Shown: piece after piece, positions 44,699 to 55,915 of the stretch
How the letters are laid out: each line of letters begins with the position of its first letter
Numbering within the stretch: position 1 is the stretch's first letter
Origin: Periplaneta americana
Taxonomy: Eukaryota > Arthropoda > Insecta > Blattodea > Blattidae
Reading direction: 5' to 3'
Assembly: GCF_040183065.1 (NCBI RefSeq)
Contig: NC_091131.1
Location: 9,576,501-9,640,500, forward strand
DNA: 64,000 bases
Translations under genes and position numbers: made by a program
Notes under the pieces: model-generated
What the model was told of the DNA's origin: nothing
Database searches by the model: none
What the model saw: only the letters and a program-made list of their open reading frames with translations

Positions 44699-45535
44699 GA
44701 TGTTTGTTACCTTTTCACGCGATAATGGCTGAACCGATTTATATGAAAATTGGAATATAAATTAAGGTCGTTGTAACTTAGAATTTAGACTATATGGCAT
44801 CCAAATATATTTTATTTAAAAGGGATGTTATAAGTGGGCTTGAATTAAATAAATCTAAATATCTCCCTTATTATTAATTTTCATGAAAAATATTACATAA
44901 CAAACGTTTCTTTAAACATAATTTACGATAAGTTTTATTCTATGTAAAATTTTGATAGGACTGATATTTAATGAGATAAATGAGTTTCAAAATTACAATA
45001 ACAACGCCATCTAAGGCGGTGTAATGAAATAAAAAACAAATGACTTCGTCTTTAATGAGTTTTGGACAACAACAATCGAAAGCTATGAAACATAGCCTAC
45101 AAAGAATGTTTCTGTGTTTGTATGAAGTAATATCAGAAGCTAAATTAACCGATTTGTATAATTAATTATTAATTCACCAATGGAAAGTGTAGTTTCTCTA
45201 GATGGACATAATGCTATAATGTTATTACAGTAACTTCTGAGTGAATCGAGGGCAGGAAAGATTAAAATAGCTTCTTATGCACAGAAACCTTGATAGGCTA
45301 TTCTGTACATTCGTTTCCTGTATTTCCTAAAATAATTTTTATGACCAAATGAGTGGTCTCTGGATCAAAATGGTCGCATTTTAATTTTTTAATACAATTT
45401 ACATTAAGTAACATAATAAACGATTTATCCTTCTATCAAACACGAATGTTCCCTGCATCAAATGTCCTATTTTAATTATGTAATTACTTTATATTTATTT
45501 CTAACGGGTGCAGCGGAGCGCACGGGTACGGCTAG
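44487..45535 (+). mobile_element. Non-autonomous Helitron, family 1, copy 2 (reference copy)
   Basis: 1049 bp. A|TCTATACTAATAATAAATCT at the 5' end, and at the 3' end GGGTGCAGCGGAGCGCACGG (stem GTGC(A)GC/GCGCAC), then GTACGGCTAG|T. It inserts within an AAATAAATAAA stretch at the tail of a LINE without duplicating it, as Helitrons do. A (TGTC)n array of about 19 units lies at 44621-44696. No Rep/helicase frame. Confidence 0.88.
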
Positions 45536-46417
45536 TAAATAAATAAATAGATTTCTGTCGAATTTTAACCACAGTTTGTAATAAAAATTACCTGTCCTTA
45601 CATCTAAATAAAACTTCAAAAGATTTGTAGCTAAAAGCATGAAGGGTTGGGAGAGTAGTGTAGGAGAGGCCTGCGAACTTAAAGGGCACAGATCATACTA
45701 GGCGCAAGACCGAGCGAACGAAACAGATCAGCTTCTTCAAAGCAGTCTTCGGTTCTTGTCACTCTCGACAAACTTGAACCGAACATAGAGCATGAAAATC
45801 ACGATACTAACTCAGACCTATAGGCTATTATGCTAAGAGGCCCGTTACTTTTATCTGGCACTGTAGTATAATATGTCACCTTCGTTATACTCACATTTTG
45901 TTTTAACTACTTTGTTTCCATTAATTGTTTAATGAAAAACAAGTCCTCCTGTAAACGGATAATATAATATGTTGTGACCACAAGGCGGTACAGTTTCGCT
46001 ATTGACCTTCACGTCACGGAAATGCGCCTCGTGAGTTGAAACCTTTTCCGCTGAGTTGTCCCGCTCCAACGAAGGTCAACTTGAAAGGACGAACTATTAG
46101 GACTATGCATACTGCTTCACTTGGATATGAACATTTCACTGTGTTTTGAAAAATGCCGCGATTAAGAAGTATTTTAATTGAGGGGTTTGCCGGAAGAAAG
46201 GCGGATAGACCTCTACGCCCTTCTTCGGGAAAACGGTTTAAAATGTAGTGAATAATTCGCTGATTATAGTAGCGAAATTTTGTTTTGATTGTACTGTACA
46301 TACCTGCAGGACAGGGCTGCGTGCGCGATTTAGTCAGTCAGTCTACAAGCAGAGCTAGTGCTGCCCCTTACCGCATACTGTACTGTGTGTGTTTTCTCTT
46401 GGTAGAGACTAAGCAAA
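45536..46417. other. No gene recognised
   Basis: A 95-codon minus-strand open frame at 46014-46301 has no recognisable domain. Confidence 0.5.
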
Positions 46418-46421
46418 TATA

Positions 46422-47015
46422 CTGGGTGTTCAGTTCAAAATGTGTCATGGCTCGCTGTATGCCGTCATGTGGCTAGCTGATGAGCCTAGAGAATTCAATC
46501 TTCCTAACACTTCCGCAGCTCAGGTGTATAATCTAAGAGGCAGAGAAGTTGGCTAGCAAGTACGGCGTTCATTCTGAAGAGTACGTACCGATACGTACGG
46601 TAACGCCGGTAGTGGCAGGAATGTGAACTGTTTGGAAATACGTACTGTCGGGATATGGGGAGAGGGTTAAGACGATTACTTACGTATTTGTTGACATTAA
46701 CTTCGACGGTCAACATGGACACGGAGCATTTGATTTGTGTTGTGGAATGTTACCGTACGCAACCGATGATAACAAATACCCTGCGTACGACTTGCCGGCG
46801 CAAAACACAGTTCGAAAGAGGTTATGGTAGCACACAGACTGTACAGACCGCCATCTGTTGCTACGACGTTCAAGTTATACCGTACACGTTCTCAAGTTCA
46901 GATTGAAGAACGCCTTAAATAATAGGCAACTTCTCTAACATATAAGCTGAAACTCGCTTCAAATCGGTGACCCAACAACAGTGACGTCATGACACACTTT
47001 GAAATGAACACCCAG
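46422..47015. mobile_element. 594-bp TIR element with TATA duplication
   Basis: CTGGGTGTTCAGTTCAAAAT and its mirror ATTTTGAACTGAACACCCAG-like end (TTTGAAATGAACACCCAG) form arms of about 29 bases including TGTGTCATG. TATA lies at 46418-46421 and 47016-47019 (or TA with the arms one step longer). Short open frames inside show no transposase motifs. Probably a Tc1/mariner-type non-autonomous element. Confidence 0.88.
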
Positions 47016-47019
47016 TATA

Positions 47020-47657
47020 TAGTTCAATTTAGTCAGTCCAGTTGTTTCGTTTGACTACTTTTTAAGTTCATTATTGTCCTTGCTTTAAGAGTAAACAAAC
47101 TTATGAAACTCAGAGATTCAGACGGAAATATTTTATGTTCTATAAAGAGATTTGTTACAATATTCAGATTTTTGGGCTTATTGTTATCAGGATTATACAA
47201 AGAATAAATTTTATTTATTTATGTTCACACAAAATGGAGATTTTCTTTTTCTGTTATATTCAGAGATTTTGCTTTGCGTACTTAACGTCTATTCAGTATA
47301 TCTTAAATAATGTAAATTACTTTAGAAGTAGATAATAAATGTCATAAAATGTATCTTTGTTTCAATTCCGTGTGAAATTTAAATCTGAAATCTACATTAA
47401 ATCCCCTAAGCAAATCATTATATGGGTAAAGGGCGTATAGACCGAAGTTTTATATGGTACAAATATAAGGAAATTTAATCATATAAATTGCCTAAATGCT
47501 ACAAAACATTTATACTCGCTAAGATTTTCAATTTAATGTATAATTTTGTTCACTATCTGTATAACATTTTATTCAGGTGCGTTTTAAAATCTTAGATTGC
47601 CTGTATCTCAATTCACCATATTGACGTATACGCCCTTTTTCCAGCAAACCCTTCAAT
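47020..47657. other. No gene recognised
   Basis: AT-rich. A 66-codon open frame (47135-47335) has no domain. Confidence 0.55.
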
Positions 47658-47905
47658 TGGTTATTTTACGACACTTTATGAACTACTATGAGTATGGTTA
47701 TCTAGCGTCTGAATGATGTGAAGGTGATAATGCCAGTGAAATAAGTCAAGGGTCCAGCGCCGAAAGTTACCCAGCATTTGCTCTTAATGGGTTGAGGGAA
47801 AATCCCGGAAAAAGTCTCAACCAGGTAACTTGTTTCAAGCAGAATTTGAACCCGGGCACGCTCATTTCACGGTCAGGAATGCTAACCGTTACTCCACAGC
47901 GGTGA
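47658..47905 (-). mobile_element. tRNA-derived SINE, family A, copy 4 (diverged)
   Basis: Body and 3' end as in the family, but the head is decayed: box B region reads GGGTTCAAATTCTGC and box A GTAACGGTTAGCATTCC. It is the oldest-looking family member here. Confidence 0.85.
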
Positions 47906-48134
47906 ACATTACAAAGTTAGGAGAGTTTGCATTTTTTCTCGATTGCCTTCTAGTGTATTTTATGTTATATTTAGTTATATGGACCATATCCTTATATCTT
48001 TGATACTATGACATTAACGATGGATGGATAGATAAATGAATGATTGAATTAATTTAATTAATTAATACGTAATTAATTAAAATTATAATCTTTTAAAATT
48101 CATACGTGAGCAAAATTACTACTGAACTGTGAAG
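47906..48134. other. No gene recognised
   Basis: AT-rich with a TTAATTAATTAA stretch. Confidence 0.5.
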
Positions 48135-50200
48135 TTATGTATATACTGTAACAACTTGACTATGTTAATAATTAAATTGTGGTCTTACTTTCCTGATTGA
48201 CTAGTTTCGATGTAATGTCCATTATCCTCTGAATTCTACTGAGTTCCCGCGTCATCTCTTGGCTTCCTGTTGTGGTGGGATGTGTTCAAGAATTGTAGTG
48301 TTATATCGAAAAGGGTGTGTGTTCTGAAATTCAATTGAGTCTTGAGGCTGTACTGTGAGTGTATATTTGTGTAAAATTCAATTGAGTGTTGAGGATGTAT
48401 TGTGAGTGTATACTTGTGGAAAATTCAATTGAGTGTTGAGGATGTATTGTGAGTGTGTATTTGTGTAAAATTCAATTGAGTGTTGAGGCAGTATTGTGAG
48501 TGTGTATTTGTGTAAAATTCAATTGAGTGTTGAGGATGTATTGTGAGTGTGTATTTGTGTAAAATTCAATTGAGTGTTGAGGCAGTATTGTGAGTGTGTA
48601 TTTGTGTAAAATTCAATTGAGTGTTGAGGATGTATTGTGAGTGTGTATTTGTGTAAAATTAAATTGAGTGTTGAGGCTGTATTGTGAGTGTGTATTTGTG
48701 TAAAATTCAATTGAGTGTTGAGGCTGTATTGTGAGTGTGTATTTGTGTAAAATTCAATTGAGTGTTGAGGCTGTATTGTGAGTGTGTATTTGTGTAAAAT
48801 TCAATTGAGTGTTGAGGCTGTATTGTGAGTGTGTATTTGTGTAAAATTCAATTGAGTGTTGAGGCAGTATTGTGAGTGTGTATTTGTGTAAAATTCAATT
48901 GAGTGTTGAGGCAGTATTGTGAGTGTGTATTTGTGTAAAATTCAATTGAGTGTTGAGGCTGTATTGTGAGTGTGTATTTGTGTAAAATTCAATTGAGTGT
49001 TGAGGCTGTATTGTGAGTGTGTATTTGTGTAAAATTCAATTGAGTGTTGAGGCAGTATTGTGAGTGTGCATTTGTGTAAAATTCAATTGAGTGTTGAGGA
49101 TGTATTGTGAGTGTGTATTTGTGTAAAATTCAATTGAGTGTTGAGGCTGTATTGTGAGTGTGTATTTGTGTAAAATTCAATTGAATGTTGAGGATGTATT
49201 GTGAGTGTGTATTTGTGTAAAATTAAATTGAGTGTTGAGGCTGTATTGTGAGTGTGTATTTGTGTAAAATTCAATTGAGTGTTGAGGCTGTATTGTGAGT
49301 GTGTATTTGTGTAAAATTCAATTGAGTGTTGAGGCTGTATTGTGAGTGTGTATTTGTGTAAAATTCAATTGAGTGTTGAGGCTGTATTGTGAGTGTGTAT
49401 TTGTGTAAAATTCAATTGAGTGTTGAGGCTGTATTGTGAGTGTGTATTTGTGTAAAATTCAATTGAGCGTTCAGGCTGTATTGTGAGTGTGTATTTGTGT
49501 AAAATTAAATTGAATGTTGAGGCTCTATTGTGAGTGTGTATTTGTGTAAAATTCAATTGAGTGTTGAGGCGTATTGTGAGTGTGTTTTTGTGTGAAATTT
49601 AATTCAGTGTTGAAATGTATTGTGAGTGTGTATTTGTGTGAAATTCAGTTCAGTTCTGACGTATTTTGGGTATGTTTTTGTGTGGAATTCAATTGACTGT
49701 TGAGGATGTATTGTGAGTATGTATTTGTGTGAAATTCAGTTCAGTTCTGACGTATTTTGGGTGTGTTTTTATGTGAAATTCAATTCAGTGTTGGGGATGT
49801 ACTGTGAGTGTGTATTTGTGTGAAATTCAATTCAGTGTTGGGAATATATTGTGAGTGTGTGTTTGTGTGAAATTCAATTCATTATTGGGGATGTATTGTG
49901 AGTGTGTATTTCTGTGAAATTCATTTGAGTGTTGAGGCTATATTTGTGTGAAATTCAATTTGAGTATTGGGGATGTGTTGTGGATATATTTTTGTGTGAA
50001 TTTCAGAACTCACACCCTTTTCGATACAACACTAACAGTCATGAACATATCTTACTATAACAGAAAACTAGAAAATAGCATGGAAACTCACTAGAATTCA
50101 AAGGATGACGGAAATAACATCGAAACTAGTCAATCAGGTAAAATAACATCATATTCAAAATTTAACACCGTGAAGTTGTTATTTAAATAACTTGATAATT
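48135..50200. mobile_element. Foldback-like element: about 195-bp inverted arms around a minisatellite
   Basis: The left arm (about 48135-48335) and right arm (about 49995-50200) are reverse complements. Shared blocks include CCTGATTGACTAGTTTCGAT (mirrored at 50112-50131) and ATCGAAAAGGGTGTG (mirrored by CACACCCTTTTCGAT). The interior is the 47-bp array. Long TIRs with tandem repeats are the build of foldback elements. The outer ends and the target duplication are not resolved, and there is no transposase. Confidence 0.8.
48336..49994 (+). repeat. 47-bp minisatellite, about 35 units
   Basis: The unit contains GTGTTGAGGCTGTATTGTGA and TGTATTTGTGTAAAATTCAA. Variants GGATG and GGCAG alternate with GGCTG. 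The central units are nearly identical and the units after about 49560 are much more diverged, which indicates homogenisation in the middle. The minus-strand open frames with NFTQIHTHNTASTLN repeats (63 codons, three of them) are artefacts of 47 x 3 = 141. Confidence 0.97.
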
Positions 50201-50488
50201 CACCAGTGCTTATGTAAGTGTTAAAAGAGTGTATAATCAAAAATGAAGAGCAAAATTAATTACGTACCTATTTATATATTTCTTTTATTTTCACAACGGC
50301 TGAGTTTAATCTGAAAAGTTGATCATAATACATCTTCAAAGCCTTGGCTTTTCTGTACCGCCTCGCACCTCGCAAGTCGCATGCGTCGGTTCAGAGAAAC
50401 CAAGGCTTTACATCTTAAGGGATGAAATTAGTGAAATTTCTACTTTCTAATTTTTTAAGCTATGAAATCCCTGTTATTATTCGGTTCA
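50201..50488. other. No gene recognised
   Basis: Short spacer. Confidence 0.5.
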
Positions 50489-51014
50489 GAAGCTTTTATC
50501 ATCCAGTCTGCTGCCCAAAAAATCCGAAAGTTAAAATTTATAAAACAGTTATATTACCGATTGTTCTTTATGGTTGTGAAACTTGGACTCTCTCTTTGAG
50601 AGAGGAACATATGTTAAGGGTGTTTGAGAATAAGGTGCTTAGAAAAATATTTGAGGCTAAGAGGGATGAAGTTACAGGAGAATGGAGAAAGTTACACAAC
50701 ACAGAACTGCACGCATTGTATTCTTCACCTCACATAATTAGGAACATTAAATCCAGACGTTTGAGATGGGCAGGGCATGTAGCACGTATGGGCGAATCCA
50801 GAAATGCATATAGAGTGTTAGTTGGGAGGCCGGAGGGAAAAAGACCTTTGGGGAGGCCGAGACGTAGATGGGAAGATAATATTAAAATGGATTTGAGGGA
50901 GGTGGAATATGATGATAGAGATTGGATTGATCTTGCTCAGGATAGGGACCAATGGCGGGCTTATGTGAGGGCGGCAATGAACCTCCGGGTTCCTTAAAAG
51001 CCAGTAAGTAAGTA
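50489..51014 (+). pseudogene. RTE-like LINE C-terminal fragment, nearly intact
   Basis: After a frameshift at about 50520 the frame is open for about 160 codons: KVKIYKTVILPIVLYGCETW, LREEHMLRVFENKVLRKIF, HALYSSPHIIRNIKS, RWAGHVARMGESRNAY, RPRRRWEDNIKMDLREVEYD and AMNLRVP stop. The 3' end is AAAAGCCAGTAAGTAAGTA. Of the copies here it is the closest to the family majority, so it is probably recent. It is 5'-truncated at KLLSSSLL-like sequence. Confidence 0.88.
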
Positions 51015-51728
51015 TAGACTTAATGTTTTGTATATAGCAACCTCTTGTTATTAGTATTAATGCTTCTAAATTTCTTTAGTATCAGTTTAATAGTTTTGGA
51101 GTATTTTTTTTTTAATTTTGACTTCTTCAAAATATATTCGGAGAAAATCAGTCCCATATTAATCAGTACACCATAGATCACACACCAGGACTTACTGCAT
51201 GCCGGTGTAGCCATGACTGTTTGACAGTTACATCGCTAGTCGATTGATCTACGCCTTGGCCTTCTACAACACATTCCAACCTAATTATGCACGCGCTCAA
51301 TCAGAGGGTATTTTCAACTTTCTCGAAACACAGAGCGGGCAGCTGGCTACTTCCTCCTTTTAAACCTGTGTTATAGCTAATAAATAAGCTATCAACTCCT
51401 CCCACCGACACGAGACAACACAGCTGTGTAACTCGATCACATTAGGCGAAAGTGGGCGTCTTATTGTTTTTGTCAATACTTTTGACAGCGGAAGGAAATT
51501 AATCCTTCAGGATTTTATACCAGCAATTTTCTTCAAACCTGTCGAGTTTTTTCTTCATCGTGAAAGTTTATGTTCTGGAAATTACAACAACTATCACTGA
51601 TTTTGAGAAAAAAAACCAAATCCTGACTCAAATGCTACGAAACTCGTCCAGTCAACTTTCTGTACAGCACGTGTATAGTTAACAGCAAAACTAAAGAAAT
51701 GAGAGCATTACTGAATCATCTTAGAGTT
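51015..51728. other. No gene recognised
   Basis: No domain or repeat end recognised. Confidence 0.55.
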
Positions 51729-52415
51729 ATACGATGAAAGAGTAATGGAACGGAGAAAAATTCTCTCCGGCGCCGTTATTTGAACCCGGGTTTTCAGCTC
51801 TACGTGCTGATGCTTTATCCACTAAGCCACACCGGATACAACTCCGACGCGGTTAGAATTGTCTCAGATTAAGCTCCAACTCTTGGGTTCCCTCTAGTGG
51901 CCGCCCTCTGCACTACGTCATAGATGTCTATGAACGCAGGACCGAAGTCCACACATGTCCTGAGGTGCACTCGATATGAGTGACTAGTTGGCCGGGATCC
52001 GACGGAATAAGCGCCGTCTTAAATAACGAAGTGATTTACGCATATCATATAATTATATTATTTTAATATACCGAAGTACATATGATATTTCCATGCAGAT
52101 ATTCTGCGTCATCATACGATGAAAGACGGCGCTTATTCCGTCGGATCCCGGCCAACTAGTCACTCATAACGAGTGCACCTCAGCACATGTGTGGACTTCG
52201 GTCCTGCGTTCATAGACATCTATGACGTAGTGCAGAGGGCGGCCACTAGAGGGAACCCAAGAGTTGGAGCTTAATCTGAGACAATTCTAACCGGCGTCGG
52301 AGTTGTATCCGGTGTGGCTTAGTGGATAAAGCATCAGCACGTAGAGCTGAAAACCCGGGTTCAAATCCCGGCGCCGGAGAGAATTTTTCTCCGTTCCATT
52401 ACTCTTTCATCGTAT
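51729..52415. repeat. 292-bp inverted repeat arms around a 102-bp spacer
   Basis: 51729-52020 and 52123-52415 are near-perfect reverse complements. Each carries a tRNA-like head and about 200 bases of common body. The right arm retains the better cloverleaf. Confidence 0.92.
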
Positions 52416-52473
52416 GATGACGCAGAATATCTGCATGGAAATATCATATGTACTTCGGTATATTAAAATAATA
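52057..52473 (+). mobile_element. 417-bp TIR element carrying a tRNA-like sequence
   Basis: The arms 52057-52125 and 52405-52473 are mirrored (CATGCAGATATTCTGCGTCA; ends ATTATTTTAATATACCGAAG). The same arm occurs alone at 4573-4635. The interior holds the right arm of the larger inverted repeat with the cloverleaf at 52308-52378. Confidence 0.75.
52308..52378 (+). tRNA. tRNA-like cloverleaf (loop reads GTA), probably a repeat head
   Basis: The acceptor TCCGGTG/CGCCGGA pairs at 7 of 7 positions (one G-T). D arm GCTT/AAGC, anticodon stem TCAGC/GCTGA perfect, loop ACGTAGA, T arm CCGGG-TTCAAAT-CCCGG perfect. Position 33 is C, not U, and it lies in a repeat, so a working tRNA-Tyr is unlikely. It is the best-folding tRNA-like sequence in the window. 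A decayed mirror copy lies at about 51766-51836 on the minus strand. Confidence 0.5.
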
Positions 52474-52505
52474 TATATCTTAGAGTTAGTTCTCTTTCAC
52501 CTCTT

Positions 52506-52800
52506 GAACTTACTTACTTACTGGCTTTTAAGGAACCCGGAGGTTCATTGCCGCCCTCACATAAGCCCACCATTGGTCCCTATCATGAGCAAGATTAATC
52601 CATTCTCTATCATCATATCCCACCTCCCTCAAATCCATTTTAATATTATCTTCCCATCTACGTCTCGGCCTCCCTAAAGGTCTTTTTCCCTCCGGCCTCC
52701 CAACTAACACTCTATATGCATTTCTGGATTCGCCCATACGTGCTACATGCCCTGCCCATCTCAAACGTTTTGATTTAATGTTCCTAATTATGTCAGGTGA
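52506..52800 (-). pseudogene. RTE-like LINE C-terminal fragment, seed of the satellite
   Basis: 78 codons open on the minus strand, RWAGHVARMGESRNAY to AMNLRVP, with ACTTACTTACTGGC as the reversed tail. It is truncated at SPDIIRN where the about 70-base flank starts. The flank may be the ancestral insertion site. Confidence 0.85.
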
Positions 52801-53777
52801 CCGTTAATGTACAATAGTGGACTTTCTCATGTTGTATCTGTATTTTTCTCTGGAAAAACTAGAAGTAAGCCCTCCATTGGTCCCTATCATGAGCAAGATT
52901 AATCTATTCTCTATCATCATATCCCACCTCCCTCAAATCCACTTTAATATTAACTTCCCATCTACGTCTCGGCCTCCCTAAAGGTCTTTTTCCCTCCGGC
53001 CTCCCAACTAACACTCTATATGCATTTCTGATTCGCCCATACGTGCTACATGCCCTGTCCATCTCAAACGTTTTGATTTAATGTTCCTAATTATGTCAGG
53101 TGAACGTTAATTTACAATAGTGGACTTTCTCATGTTGTATCTGTATTTTTCTCTGGCAAAACTAGAAGTAAGCCCACCATTGGTCCCTATCATGAGCAAG
53201 ATTAATCCATTCTCTATCATCATATCCCACCTCCCTCAAATCCATTTTAATATTATCTTCCCATCTACGTCTCGGCCTCCCTAAAGGTCTTTTTCCCTCC
53301 GGCCTCCCAACTAACACTCTATATGCATTTCTGGATTCGCCCATACGTGCTACATGCCCTGCCCATCTCAAAAGTCTGGATTTAATGTTCCTAATTATGT
53401 CAGGTGACCGTTAATTTACAATAGTGGACTTTCTCATGTTGTATCTGTATTTTTCTCTGGCAAAACTAGAAGTAAGCCCACCATTGGTCCCTATCATGAG
53501 CAAGATTAATCCATTCTCTATCATCATATCCCACCTCCCTCAAATCCATTTTAATATTATCTTCCCATCTACGTCTCGGCCTCCCTAAAGGTCTTTTTCC
53601 CTCCGGCCTCCCAACTAACACTCTATATGCATTTCTGGATTCGCCCATACGTGCTACATGCCCTGCCCATCTCAAACGTCTTGATTTAATGTTCCTAATT
53701 ATGTCAGGTGACCGTTAATCTACAATAGTGGACTTTCTCATGTTGTATCTGCATTTTTCTCTGGTAAAACTAGAAGT
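52506..53777 (-). repeat. 304-bp satellite, four units, spanning an RTE/flank junction
   Basis: The first copy (52506-52800) is an ordinary RTE-like 3' end with tail. The unit AAGCCCACCATTGGTCCCTA starts at 52563, 52867, 53170 and 53474 (periods 303-304), and the array ends at 53777. Each unit is about 235 bases of RTE ORF end (readable on the minus strand as RWAGHVARMGESRNAY to DQWWAY) plus about 70 bases of flank (GTGGACTTTCTCATGTTGTA). The open frames of 69-78 codons are these units. Confidence 0.95.
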
Positions 53778-54116
53778 CTTAACTCCTCAACTCCTTGTCA
53801 GTTTGCTTTAACTTCATAACTGAAATAAATTAATTTACTAACATAAATTTTTATTTCACCTTTGTTGCACTGTTTCTTAAACATCTTGTATAATTTTCAT
53901 TGTTACAATTGCATTTACTACATTTAATACTTCTTCTGAAATCTCACATTCCTCTCTTAAATCTGCCGCCATGATTATTCGCAACAATTCTCTCTTGCTC
54001 GTCAACTGTTTGTTCAATGACCGGAACTATGGGCCCTGTAATGAGCGTATTGTCTACCTACATTTGGTGCATCTCAACATACAATAATTAACAAATATTA
54101 AATATTTTATATAATA
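53778..54116. other. No gene recognised
   Basis: AT-rich spacer. Confidence 0.55.
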
Positions 54117-55569
54117 TTAGCCGTACCCGTGCGCTCCGCTGCACCCGTTAGAAATAAATATAAAGTAATTACATAATTAAAATAGGACATTTGATCCAGG
54201 GAACATTCGTGTTTCATAGAAGGATAAATCGTTTAATATGTTACTTAATTTACATTGTATTTAAAATATTAAGATGCGATCATTTTGATCCAGAGACCAC
54301 TCATTTGGTGCAATGACAATTCCTTTAACATGTTTCTTAATTGTTATTACCAATTATTTTTGGAAAAGTGAAAATTAACAGAAACATTTTGGCTACAGAT
54401 TTATTATTATGTTTATATTATATTATATTATATTATATTATATTATATTATATTATATTATATTATATTATGAAAAAGTATGTTGATAACGGATGTACTC
54501 GAATTAGAAAGTTTTTAATTTGTTGTGAGAGCTCTTGAATCTCAGGAGGAACAACTTTTACAACAGCGTAACATAATTTGCTTGGCTCATTACCCAATTT
54601 TTTTGCATTGCATTTATTGCATATGTATTTTATGTATTTTAACACGATTCAATTGAGCATAGTTAAAATTTGAATTATACAATAATGGATTGCTAAGCTA
54701 ACGTACTATTACTGCATACGAAATCAATACACTCTCGTTGTTCGTTAATTCTCTGAGATAAAAATGAATATATTCATAAACATTACTTTAAGAAATACAG
54801 GAAATGAATATACAGAATAACCTATCAAGTTTTCTGTGCATAAGAAGCTATTTTAATCTTACCTGTCCTCAATTCACTCACAAGTTACTGTAATAACATT
54901 ATAGCATTATGTCCATCCAGAGAAACTACACTTTCCAATGGTGAAATAATAATTAATTATACAAATCGGTTAATTTAGCTTCCGATATTTTACTTCATAC
55001 AAACACAGAAACATTGTCTGTAGGCTATGTTTCATAGCTTTCGATTGTTGTGTCCAAGGCCCCTTATAGATGAAGTCATTTGTTTTTTATTTCAATACAC
55101 CGCTTTAGATGGCAGTTATTTTAATTTTAAAACTCATTTATCTCATTAAATATCAGTCCTATCAAAATTTTTCAGAGGATAAAACTTATCAGAAATCATT
55201 TTTAAAGAAACGTTTGTTATGTAACATTTTTCACAAAAATCAGTAATAAGCGAGATATTTCGATTTATTTAATTCAGGCCCCCTTATAAACCCCCTTTTA
55301 AATAACGCATTTTGAATGCCATATAGCCTATAATCTAAGTTACAACGAACTTAATTTATATTCCAATTTTCATCGAAATCGGTTCAGCCATTATCGCGTG
55401 AAAAGGTAACAAACATACAGACAGACAGACAGACAGACATACAAACAAAAATTTCAAAAAAGCGATTTTCGGTTTCAGGGTAGTTAATTATATATGTTAG
55501 GACCAATTATTTTTGGAAAATCGAAAATTACCAGAAAAATTTCGGCTACAGATTTATTATTAGTATAGA
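54117..55569 (-). mobile_element. Non-autonomous Helitron, family 1, copy 3
   Basis: The minus-strand 5' end is A|TCTATACTAATAATAAATCT. The 3' hairpin region matches copy 2, but the terminal CTAG reads CTAA (TTAG on the plus strand), which still fits CTRR. Extra sequence relative to copy 2 (about 54340-54880) contains an ATTAT array (54414-54471) and a partial internal repeat of the 5' end (GGCTACAGATTTATTATTA near 54392). Confidence 0.82.
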
Positions 55570-55915
55570 TGAAACAAAATATTGTATGTAATTCCTTAAG
55601 AAAGCGTTCAACGGTACTCGTCACGATAATCCGTCCGTGAGTCGTCTCTAAACATCTCACTCGTTCCGTAAAGGCCCGCTTAAGGAGTTACGTAAATAAC
55701 TATTTCCGATCTCATTATAAACGTACAAATGAGAAGCTTATTTTCAAGACGACCTTTGTCCATTGCCATAACTTTGTGGGAAATCACGAGAAACATTTTT
55801 AGGTCTAAAATTTCTTGCCAGCTAGGCAAGAGATATTAAAAAACAAAAGAGGTTGGATGCATTTAGACTCAAATGGAACCATCAGAATGTTTGATTGATT
55901 GTGGTTTTTTTATTT
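55570..55915. other. No gene recognised
   Basis: Spacer with no recognised signal. Confidence 0.55.

Noticed and set aside
48519..49556. Three 63-codon open frames with NFTQIHTHNT repeats that look like a repeat protein
   Set aside because: They are the 47-bp minisatellite read in one frame; each ends where a unit variant introduces a stop.
48336..49994. Possible CRISPR array
   Set aside because: Units of 47 bp follow each other with no unique spacers, in an insect-like genome with no cas genes.
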